A DNA stretch of 34,450 nucleotides from positions 8,530-42,979 of the forward strand of contig JAMPCZ010000002.1 of assembly GCA_023665935.1 (NCBI GenBank), written 5' to 3'. This DNA comes from Muribaculaceae bacterium. GTDB taxonomy: Bacteria; Cyanobacteriota; Vampirovibrionia; Gastranaerophilales; Gastranaerophilaceae. The translations under genes were made by a program, and so were the position numbers. The number at the start of each line of letters is the position of its first letter. The first letter of the stretch is position 1. Below are positions 7,112 to 13,771 of this stretch, one piece after another. The notes beneath the pieces are model-generated. The model was not told the DNA's origin. It was given only the letters and a program-made list of their open reading frames with translations, and did no database searches.

Positions 7112-9088
7112 TTAACGATTTTTATCTATTCGCAAAACTTCGTAGATATTCATTTTTTTAGCTTTTCCGCGGATTTGAACTTCACTGATTTTTATTACAT
7201 CCGCAATATCTGCAATGTGCGAGTATGTTGAAGAACTGACAAGCAGGTTTGTTTTGTATACTTTGTTGTAACTTTCAATACGGCTTGCAAGGTTTACTGT
7301 ATCGCCGATAACTGTATATTCCATGCGGGTTTCTGTACCAATGTTTCCGATAAATACCTCACCTGTGTTTATACCTACTCCGATTTCAATTTTTGGTTTG
7401 CCCTCAAAAATCCATTTTTCGCGCAGGTATTCAACTTTTTTAAGCATTTCATAAGCACATTTTACTGCATTTTGCGGGTGGTTAATATCTTGTATCGGTT
7501 CTCCAAATATTGCCATAACCGCATCCCCGATAAATTTGTTAATTACACCGTTGTATTTTGAAATAATAGGTTCCATTTCAGAGAAATACTCATTCAGAAT
7601 AACTGAAACTTCTTCTGCTGACATTTTTTCACTAAGACTTGTAAAACCTCTAATATCTGAAAATAACACCGTTACAATCGCACGTTTGCCGCCAAGCTTC
7701 AGGTCATCAATGTTACTTACGACATTTTTCATGATGTCTTGGGACAAATATTTGCCCATAGCCTGTTTTATCTTTTCTTTATTGCGGTTTTCGGAGATAA
7801 ATTTGAAGGAGAATCCGAAAATCATAGTTACAAGCTGAATTGCAATCGGTGTAATAAAATCAATCAGGTAACCAAAATATGTTGATATTACGCAAATTAC
7901 GAATAGCAAGCCGTCTATCAGTAGTATAGAGCCCAGTGATTTAATAAAATTAAGTTTAAATATACAGAAAATTGTAAGTAATGCAATAATCATTATTGAA
8001 ACCAGTTTCCCGTATATAGTTGCAATATACATAAACTCATTATTTTCGATATTACTGTAGATTGTAGCTTGAACATCAACTCCGGGGTGTCTGCTAGATA
8101 ATGGCGTTTTTAATACATCAGATGTCGGACCGTCTATAAATTCACCGATGAAAACTGGTGTGTTTTTGTTAAATATAGCGTTGATTTGGGTTTCCTCGTA
8201 GGTTAGAGTTTCCCCGTTTTTTAACTTTCGATATAAGTCGATAATTTTGTACGCCGAGATTGCAAAATGAGTGTAATCCCCTTTGATTTTTGTGTCATTG
8301 TACAGATATGTCGGGAAATAGTAATACTTAATATTTGTTTGAACTTCTCCGTTTCTGATATTATTATGCGGGATTTTTAAGTTTGTTTTATCAACCGTAA
8401 TATATTTGTCATCCAGGCTTATTTCATTGGTATTATTTCCGACCAAATACATTTTTAATGGCAGGGAGGCATAATATCGGTCATTAATTTGAATCAGATT
8501 AGATGCTGAAAAAACGGTACCCGTACTGTTATCATCTTTTATTTTTACCGAAGCGAAATTTTTTGCGGCATTTAGGTAACAGTTTTCAACCTTTGAAATG
8601 TTTTTAAAAGTCTTGTCTTTATTTTTGCTATCGGTGCTTATTTTTAGTGCGAATTTGTCTTCAAATGTTTTTAATTTTTGGATATCTTCATTGTTTAACG
8701 GATTTTTTGACGGAGTAAACCCGACAACAAGATTGTCCATTTTTGCTACTTGATTGAGAAATTTTTTGTCATTTTCACTTTGAGGATTTATTGAGGTAAT
8801 TGTGTAATCCAGTCCTACAACTTTAACCTTTGCGTAAGTATGAAAATAATCCAAGAGTTCGGTTATAAGCGAGCGGTTCCAGGTTCCGTAATGGTTATAA
8901 GCAGCCTGGTCTGCAACTACAATTATTGAATTGTTGTCCGTTCCTGTTTTATTTGTAAAGTTTGAAAGGAAAAAACTCCTGGCATTTAGTTCTAAAAACA
9001 TTGTTGAAAGAACAAATGTTACAGCAGCAAGTATTAAATACAAAACAAACGAGTATACGTAAAATAATTTATTTTTTAACTTTTTCAT
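7112..9088 (-). CDS. CHASE2-domain class III adenylate/guanylate cyclase
   Basis: A 658-residue membrane sensor. TM1 is at about 12-32. An extracytoplasmic CHASE2-type sensory domain follows (about 40-345; it includes VVGLDYTI and FIGEFIDGPTSDVLKTPL). Two or three membrane helices (about 355-430) lead to a catalytic domain (about 468-655). The metal-binding residues are D478 (LFSDIRGFT) and D522 (GDAVMAIFGEP). K518 sits at the purine-recognition position, and T592 (EYTVIGD) replaces the usual Asp, which places it in class IIIb with adenylate-type specificity. N599 and R603 (NLASR) are the transition-state residues. The catalytic set looks complete, so cAMP production is expected. GGGAG precedes the ATG. 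It is divergent from the aldolase operon with a 62-bp gap; no cAMP-binding regulator is visible here. Confidence 0.93.
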   Translation of the reverse strand: MKKLKNKLFYVYSFVLYLILAAVTFVLSTMFLELNARSFFLSNFTNKTGTDNNSIIVVADQAAYNHYGTWNRSLITELLDYFHTYAKVKVVGLDYTITSINPQSENDKKFLNQVAKMDNLVVGFTPSKNPLNNEDIQKLKTFEDKFALKISTDSKNKDKTFKNISKVENCYLNAAKNFASVKIKDDNSTGTVFSASNLIQINDRYYASLPLKMYLVGNNTNEISLDDKYITVDKTNLKIPHNNIRNGEVQTNIKYYYFPTYLYNDTKIKGDYTHFAISAYKIIDLYRKLKNGETLTYEETQINAIFNKNTPVFIGEFIDGPTSDVLKTPLSSRHPGVDVQATIYSNIENNEFMYIATIYGKLVSIMIIALLTIFCIFKLNFIKSLGSILLIDGLLFVICVISTYFGYLIDFITPIAIQLVTMIFGFSFKFISENRNKEKIKQAMGKYLSQDIMKNVVSNIDDLKLGGKRAIVTVLFSDIRGFTSLSEKMSAEEVSVILNEYFSEMEPIISKYNGVINKFIGDAVMAIFGEPIQDINHPQNAVKCAYEMLKKVEYLREKWIFEGKPKIEIGVGINTGEVFIGNIGTETRMEYTVIGDTVNLASRIESYNKVYKTNLLVSSSTYSHIADIADVIKISEVQIRGKAKKMNIYEVLRIDKNR

Positions 9089-9150
9089 TGGTTGCTCCCT
9101 AATCCGATATTAATGCTATAATATAATAAATTTTAGAAAAAGGATAGATT

Positions 9151-9762
9151 ATGAAGATAAATTTATTGGAAAAATTAAGAGAAAATAAAGTTTTACCTAT
9201 TATAAGAAGTTCAAATCCGGAAGAGGTTGTCGGCATTGTGAACGCATTGATTGACGGCGGACTGGATATGATGGAAGTCAATGTTGAGAATCCGAGAATT
9301 TTTGATGCTATTGCTAAAGTATCAGATAATGCGATTATTTGTGCTGGCGGGATAATCACTTCAATTCAGGCTCAGGCGGTAATGGATTGCGGTGCTCAAG
9401 TTATATCTTCTCCAATATTTCAGGAAAGTTTGTTGAAAATTTCAAAGGATAAACAATTACCGTTTATTGCCGGTACATCTACTGCAAATGAAGCTTATAA
9501 CGCTTGGAAATCACGAATACCGGTTGTAAAAATTTATCCTATCAGTGCGATGGGCGGAGTCAGTTATATTGAAAACCTGCTAAGACCCATGCCGTTTTTG
9601 AATGTAATTCCTCAAGGTAATGTCGCGTTATCAGAGGTTAGAAGTTATATTGACGCGGGTGCATTGGCTGTAGGTGTCGGCAGAAACCTTACTAAAGGGG
9701 CTTCTTATTCAGAAATTACAAAGTGTGCGAAAGATTTATTGGAGCAATTGAATAATGGTTGA
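9151..9762 (+). CDS. eda: KDPG/KDPGal-type aldolase
   Basis: A 203-residue TIM-barrel aldolase of the Eda/DgoA family, cleaving a 2-keto-3-deoxy-6-phospho sugar acid to pyruvate and glyceraldehyde 3-phosphate. It shows the N-terminal VLPIIRSSNPEEV, catalytic Glu42 in DMMEVNVENP, Schiff-base Lys127 in VVKIYPISAMGG and the C-terminal IDAGALAVGVGRNL. Two loops differ from classical Eda: the LRTP segment reads VENP, and the phosphate loop normally reading PTGG is PQGN. Substrate preference (gluconate or galactonate type) is therefore open. AAAAAGGATAG precedes the start and a TATAAT box lies upstream near 9115. The next gene, a KDG-type kinase, overlaps by 8 nt and would supply the phosphorylated substrate. 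Confidence 0.85.
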   Translation: MKINLLEKLRENKVLPIIRSSNPEEVVGIVNALIDGGLDMMEVNVENPRIFDAIAKVSDNAIICAGGIITSIQAQAVMDCGAQVISSPIFQESLLKISKDKQLPFIAGTSTANEAYNAWKSRIPVVKIYPISAMGGVSYIENLLRPMPFLNVIPQGNVALSEVRSYIDAGALAVGVGRNLTKGASYSEITKCAKDLLEQLNNG

Positions 9763-10690
9763 TATTGTTACTATTGGGGAATCCCTTGTTGAATTCTCGA
9801 CTAATCAAAAATTACAGGATGCGGAATGTTTGCACAAGTATTATGGCGGCGATTCTTTGGTCGTTGCTATTGCCGCAAGAAGATTGAATTCTTCAGTAGG
9901 GTTTGTGACTTGTCTTGGAAATGATGCGTTCAAGGATTATATGCTCAAAAGCTGGGAAAAAGAAGGGCTTGATACATCGCATGTGAAGATTGTTAATGAG
10001 AAAAACGGGATGTATATGGTTTCAAGACCGGGTGATGGCGAAAAGGAGTTTATTTACTACCGCAAGAAAATTGCTCCTGCAAAATTATCAATAGATGATA
10101 TTGATGAAGATTATATAAAAAACGCAAAAATAGTTTATGCTTCAGGAATTACCCAATCTTTGTCTATTGCCGCAAGAGAAGCGGTTAAAAAAGCTTTTGA
10201 GATAGCAAAAGATAACGGTGTCCTAACTGCATATGACCCGAATTATTCATCTTTGATTTCAACTACGGATGATGCGAAAGAGTATTTTGACGAGATTTTG
10301 CCGTTGACTGATATTCTGTTTATGAGTTCAAAATATGACACAAAAAGTATTTTTGAAATAAGTTCACTTGAAAATATAATGAAAATGTTGACGGATTCAG
10401 GCATTCAGACTGTTGTGATTAAATCGGGCTGCGATAGCGGTTACTATGTAAATTCGCAGGGTAACACTGTTTTTGTTCCGTTTTATACCGATAAAGTTGT
10501 TGATACTACATCTTCGGGGGATGCTTTTAACGGTGCGTTTTTACATGCTTTGATAAATAACTGTAATGCTGTTGAGGCGGCAAAGTTAGCATCTATAGAT
10601 GCAGGATTGCAGGCTCAGGGTATTGGTGCGGTTAAATCTGTTCCGACTTATGATGAAGTTTACAATATTTATAATGCCGGAGAAATTTAA
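9755..10690 (+). CDS. kdgK: PfkB-family sugar kinase, probably 2-keto-3-deoxygluconate kinase
   Basis: A 311-residue ribokinase/PfkB-fold kinase. It begins DIVTIGESLVEF; the substrate-binding GGD lies at about 31-33, and the C-terminal PfkB signature is DTTSSGDAFNGAF with catalytic base Asp256. The usual GAGD anion-hole segment reads SSGD. Its identity as KDG kinase rests mainly on the neighbour: its product is the substrate of the overlapping upstream aldolase. Another sugar specificity within PfkB is possible. GGAG lies 9 nt before the ATG, inside the aldolase gene. The stop shares a base with the next start. Confidence 0.85.
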   Translation: MVDIVTIGESLVEFSTNQKLQDAECLHKYYGGDSLVVAIAARRLNSSVGFVTCLGNDAFKDYMLKSWEKEGLDTSHVKIVNEKNGMYMVSRPGDGEKEFIYYRKKIAPAKLSIDDIDEDYIKNAKIVYASGITQSLSIAAREAVKKAFEIAKDNGVLTAYDPNYSSLISTTDDAKEYFDEILPLTDILFMSSKYDTKSIFEISSLENIMKMLTDSGIQTVVIKSGCDSGYYVNSQGNTVFVPFYTDKVVDTTSSGDAFNGAFLHALINNCNAVEAAKLASIDAGLQAQGIGAVKSVPTYDEVYNIYNAGEI

Positions 10691-11709
10691 TGGCAAAAAA
10701 ACGGTTTGTACTTTCGGGATATTTTGGATTTAGAAATTTTGGTGATGAAGCCATTTTGTCTGTTTTGGTAAACAAATTAAAAGAACTTGACTGTCATATT
10801 ACTGTGATATCCTCTCATACTGAGTATACAAAGTCTAAGTTTGCACATATTCGCAGTGTTTATACTTTTAATATGTCGGCAATAGTTTCTTCAGTTATGA
10901 AAACTGATTATTTAATATCCGGCGGGGGCAGTCTTTTACAGGATGTCACCAGTTTTAAAAGTTTGATTTATTACCTTTTGGTAATTTTTCTGGGGTTGTT
11001 ATTTGGAAAAAAAGTTATAATTTTTGCTCAGGGAATCGGTCCTGTTACCAACCCGCTGGGGCAATTTCTTACTAAAACACTCTTAAGGCATTGTACTTAC
11101 GTTAGTGTACGGGACAAAAAGAGTTTTGATTTGCTAAAAAGCTGGGGCATAAATGCTGATTTACTTTGCGACCCTGTCTTTTCAACGCAAATTGAACCCG
11201 CCGAGAAAAATGGTTCGGTTGCCGTTCAGTTAAGAGATTTTAAAACCATGAACGAAGATTTTATCGACAGGCTGGCACAGCAAGTTTGCAAGGATTTCCC
11301 TGACCGCCAAATTGATGTTTATTCCTTCCAAGATGATATTGACAAGAATGTTTGTGAGCGATTTATCAATTCTCTTAATCTGCTCAACCCTGAGATAAAG
11401 ACAGTTTTACATACAAATTTAACTGATTCTGAAATAGTTTCAGGGATTTCTAAGTCGGAATATCTTATAGCTATGAGATTTCATGCTATTATTATCGGTC
11501 TGATTTCTAATGTTAAAACCCTGGCAATTGATTATGACATAAAAGTCCAAAAACTCGCTGCTGAGTTTAATTTGCCGATTATTGACTTGAAATCACCGTT
11601 TGCAGATGGATTTGAAAGGTTAAAATCCCAGGATTTAGCTGCGATTAAGAAAATTGTTGGCTCAAAAGCTTTTGACTGGAGTGGTTTTTTTAATACTATT
11701 TCGGAGTAG
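10690..11709 (+). CDS. csaB: Polysaccharide pyruvyl transferase CsaB
   Basis: A 339-residue enzyme of the CsaB type, which transfers a pyruvyl group from phosphoenolpyruvate to a cell-wall polysaccharide; in other bacteria the ketal anchors SLH-domain S-layer proteins. Visible features are the N-terminal SGYFGFRNFGDEAILSVLV, the glycine-rich ISGGGSLLQDVTS, IFAQGIGPV and the C-terminal AMRFHAIIIGL. Length and order fit the family. The start overlaps the kinase stop by one base, so it is the third gene of the operon. Co-expression with enzymes that yield pyruvate is suggestive, but the direct donor is PEP. A bidirectional terminator follows at 11790. Confidence 0.92.
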   Translation: MAKKRFVLSGYFGFRNFGDEAILSVLVNKLKELDCHITVISSHTEYTKSKFAHIRSVYTFNMSAIVSSVMKTDYLISGGGSLLQDVTSFKSLIYYLLVIFLGLLFGKKVIIFAQGIGPVTNPLGQFLTKTLLRHCTYVSVRDKKSFDLLKSWGINADLLCDPVFSTQIEPAEKNGSVAVQLRDFKTMNEDFIDRLAQQVCKDFPDRQIDVYSFQDDIDKNVCERFINSLNLLNPEIKTVLHTNLTDSEIVSGISKSEYLIAMRFHAIIIGLISNVKTLAIDYDIKVQKLAAEFNLPIIDLKSPFADGFERLKSQDLAAIKKIVGSKAFDWSGFFNTISE

Positions 11710-11789
11710 AATATTAGCTATTTGTAAATTTGCCACTCAGTATTTGAATAAAACAGATGGTTTTGTGATGCCGTTAAAATTAACAACAA

Positions 11790-11813
11790 AAAAGAACCCT
11801 TACGGGTTCTTTT
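11790..11813. terminator. Bidirectional terminator between csaB and tRNA-Leu
   Basis: A perfect 10-bp stem (AAAAGAACCC / GGGTTCTTTT) with a TTAC loop, A-rich on the left and T-rich on the right. It can serve csaB on plus and the tRNA transcript on minus. Confidence 0.85.
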
Positions 11814-11819
11814 AAGATT

Positions 11820-11906
11820 TGCTCCAGGCCAGACTTGAACTGGCACTGGGTTATACGCCCAATTGGATTTTAAGTCCAACGCGTCTACCGATTCCGCCAC
11901 TGGAGC
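11820..11906 (-). tRNA. tRNA-Leu(UAA)
   Basis: Read on minus, an 87-nt class II tRNA. The acceptor stem is GCTCCAG/CTGGAGC, the D-loop contains AATCGGTAGACGC, the anticodon stem-loop is TTGGA-CTTAAAA-TCCAA (anticodon UAA), a long variable arm follows, and the T-arm has GTTCAAGTC. The discriminator is A and CCA is not encoded. The anticodon loop is continuous: the group I intron found in this tRNA in many Cyanobacteria is absent. An inverted partial copy of its D-arm and a repeat of its 5' end lie just upstream. Confidence 0.95.
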
Positions 11907-11958
11907 ATGCGGCATAAGGTTGTCATCTTTCCAGCGGAATCGGTAGACTTCGTCTACC
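11883..11958. repeat. Inverted partial duplication of the tRNA-Leu D-arm
   Basis: The 15 bases at 11883-11897 (inside the tRNA gene) are the exact reverse complement of 11934-11948 in its leader. 11942-11948 (GGTAGAC) can instead pair with 11952-11958 (GTCTACC). The precursor RNA therefore has two competing foldings, one of which would occupy the tRNA D-arm. Confidence 0.8.
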
Positions 11959-12036
11959 TTACCTCTCCTCGAACGTGACATTTAGTCACCTTCTCGTCGG
12001 CAGAGTGCCACTGGAGCATGCGGTATAATGTTGTCA
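11896..12036. repeat. Direct repeat spanning the tRNA-Leu 5' end and flank
   Basis: Two 30-bp copies, 11896-11925 and 12007-12036, differ at two positions. The first covers the tRNA acceptor 5' strand plus 5' flank; the second sits 111 bp further upstream of the tRNA. Between them, 11949-12006 holds no recognisable gene, only a GTGAC/GTCAC hairpin and a weak tRNA-like GTTCGA. Confidence 0.75.
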
Positions 12037-12073
12037 ATGACCACCGAACTCTGTTCGATAACCACTATTCAAT

Positions 12074-12100
12074 GGTATAACAAACATTTATCATTGTCAA
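12074..12100 (-). promoter_or_regulatory. Possible promoter for tRNA-Leu
   Basis: On minus, TTGACA (12095-12100) and TATACC (12074-12079) are 15 bp apart, slightly short. It overlaps the last codon of the patatin gene. The tRNA may also be co-transcribed with that gene. Confidence 0.35.
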
Positions 12101-13299
12101 TCAGAATATTTATTCAAATATTTTAGAATTCCGTTTTCTCGATCTTTTAAATCCTCAATGATTGAATTTAAAGCTTTTGTCACAGTATCCGCGTTTGTGC
12201 AGGTTGAACGCCCCAGTAAACCTGATTTTATGTTCCCGAATGCAAGTTTTTGGAATGCTGATATTGCATCTGTAAGTTCAGAATCAATTATATTATTCAC
12301 TTTTGCCAAATATATATACAATTCAGCGATGGAATTTTTTGCTGCTGTATATTTTTTTAGAACAAAAAATCCTTGAATATTTAATAATTTATCCAATATT
12401 TCGGAGTAAATTTCAGAAATTTTTTGTTTTTTAAGTACTAAATAGTTTTTAAAATAATCCATTGTTTGTCTGTAACCATCGTTAATAATAGCCTGGCGTT
12501 TTTCTGTCGGGTAATTAAAGTCAACAACTACAACATTTCCGGTATCAATTGTTAAATAATCGTATTTGTCTTTTTTTCCGTATATGCTTTTTATAAATTC
12601 GGTTTCAGATGCGGTTATGCAGGTGTACATGCCGTTAACGTATTCTATCGGTCCTGAATCGTTTTCCGAATATGTTCCTTCAAGTCTTACTTCAAGAATT
12701 CTGTCGGGTGTATTCTTAAGGTTTTTGGAAAGTGTCCACATCGGTTTTCCCTTCATCAAATCACCATCAACCAGTAACTCATCTTCAAGTGATATCGGGC
12801 GCATCAAACCCGGCATACAGCATGAAATTCTTATAGCTAAAGCGATTTCAAAATCAGGAGTTTCAAATGTCGAAAATTCTTTGCACGCAAAAGTTTTCAT
12901 GTTTGTTGTGATAATGACCAGGTTTTTGTCTATGTCTTTAAATGTTACCCGTCTGCATTGCCCTTTAAGATAGGCTTCTTTGTAATACTTTTTCTCAATC
13001 AAATCTCTTAACCAATCAAGAAAAACCTCGCCTTTACTTAGAGCAAATTTTTGATTGAAGCCGAAAGAGAGATCTCGGAATAACTCAAAGTTTACGGACA
13101 GGAACACATCTGCAATTTCTTCTGCCGTATATCCGACTGCGTATAATGCAGCAATCATTGAGCCGACAGATGACCCGGCAAGTGTGGTCGGTTCTATGCC
13201 GATTTGTTCCAAAGCTTTTAAGACTCCGACATGCGCAGCTCCTCTAATTGCTCCGCCGCCTAATAAACATGTATATTTAAAATTATTGTGCTCTCTCAT
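12097..13299 (-). CDS. Patatin-like phospholipase
   Basis: A 400-residue protein whose first 200 or so residues are a patatin (RssA-like) lipid acyl hydrolase domain. The oxyanion glycine loop is LLGGGAIRGAAHVG (about 12-25), the nucleophile is Ser44 in GSSVG, and the catalytic Asp179 is in LLVDGD. The Ser-Asp dyad is intact, so hydrolysis of membrane phospholipid or fatty acyl esters is expected. Residues about 270-400 are a mostly helical, unrecognised C-terminal region. There is no signal peptide, so it is probably cytoplasmic or peripheral to the membrane. GGAG lies 6 nt upstream of the ATG. The preceding gene on minus is closed by a terminator at 13322. Confidence 0.9.
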   Translation of the reverse strand: MREHNNFKYTCLLGGGAIRGAAHVGVLKALEQIGIEPTTLAGSSVGSMIAALYAVGYTAEEIADVFLSVNFELFRDLSFGFNQKFALSKGEVFLDWLRDLIEKKYYKEAYLKGQCRRVTFKDIDKNLVIITTNMKTFACKEFSTFETPDFEIALAIRISCCMPGLMRPISLEDELLVDGDLMKGKPMWTLSKNLKNTPDRILEVRLEGTYSENDSGPIEYVNGMYTCITASETEFIKSIYGKKDKYDYLTIDTGNVVVVDFNYPTEKRQAIINDGYRQTMDYFKNYLVLKKQKISEIYSEILDKLLNIQGFFVLKKYTAAKNSIAELYIYLAKVNNIIDSELTDAISAFQKLAFGNIKSGLLGRSTCTNADTVTKALNSIIEDLKDRENGILKYLNKYSD

Positions 13300-13321
13300 A
13301 ACTTCTCCATTTTATCATGAA

Positions 13322-13354
13322 AAAAGGGTTAACCCTTATCCGGTTAGCCCTTTT
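13322..13354 (-). terminator. Terminator after the HEAT-like gene
   Basis: A 13-bp stem with one G-T pair (AAAAGGGTTAACC / GGTTAGCCCTTTT), followed on minus by a T-tract (CCCTTTTTTC), 23 nt past the stop of the HEAT-like gene. Confidence 0.85.
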
Positions 13355-13376
13355 CTTTTAAAACATTGTCTTCAAA

Positions 13377-13658
13377 TTAAGCTGCAACACCTTTAATTTC
13401 TCTAATCAAATATTTAGCAACCCATTCAAAATCTTTGTTGTCGTGAGCTGCTTTTTGTAAATATTCAACTGAAGCATCACCTAATCTGATAAGAGTCATT
13501 GCAACAACACCTCTTTTGATACCTCTGACTACTTGTAATTGATTAACAAGTTCCGGTAACACTTCTGTTCCGATACTAACTAATTCGTTTTCAAGTTTAT
13601 TTTTTGTTGTATTGTCTGCATTTTCTAATTCTGATAAAATTTCATTAACTGATGGCAT
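13377..13658 (-). CDS. Small HEAT-like helical repeat protein
   Basis: A 93-residue all-helical soluble protein. The pattern VLPELVNQLQ...RGVVAMTLIRLGDASVEYLQKA resembles one or two HEAT/PBS-type helical hairpins, in which a conserved Arg and an Ala-Leu-Gly-Asp turn join helices A and B. It probably mediates protein-protein contacts; partner unknown. It is transcribed alone: a terminator follows, and an AT-rich region with a TATAAT box (minus) and GGAGAT precede the ATG. Confidence 0.6.
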   Translation of the reverse strand: MPSVNEILSELENADNTTKNKLENELVSIGTEVLPELVNQLQVVRGIKRGVVAMTLIRLGDASVEYLQKAAHDNKDFEWVAKYLIREIKGVAA

Positions 13659-13771
13659 GTTATTATCTCCATATTTAATCTCATTTACATTATTATTATA
13701 ATTTAAAAAATAACACTTCCTTGATTTCCTTACATAATCTTTATATCTTATAAAGATTATTAATATTATCT

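Noticed and set aside
11820-11906. Group I intron in tRNA-Leu(UAA)
   Set aside because: The anticodon loop CTTAAAA is continuous and the gene is 87 nt.
11718-11981. An 87-codon minus frame over the tRNA-Leu
   Set aside because: Translates straight through the tRNA and its terminator; no ribosome-binding site; the RNA gene explains the sequence.
11949-12006. A second, degenerate tRNA between the direct repeats
   Set aside because: A GTTCGA and a small hairpin are present, but no cloverleaf with matching acceptor ends can be drawn.
13735-13762. Hairpin AATCTTTA...TAAAGATT after the HNH-like gene as a terminator
   Set aside because: All-AT stem with no T-tract on minus; too weak to call.
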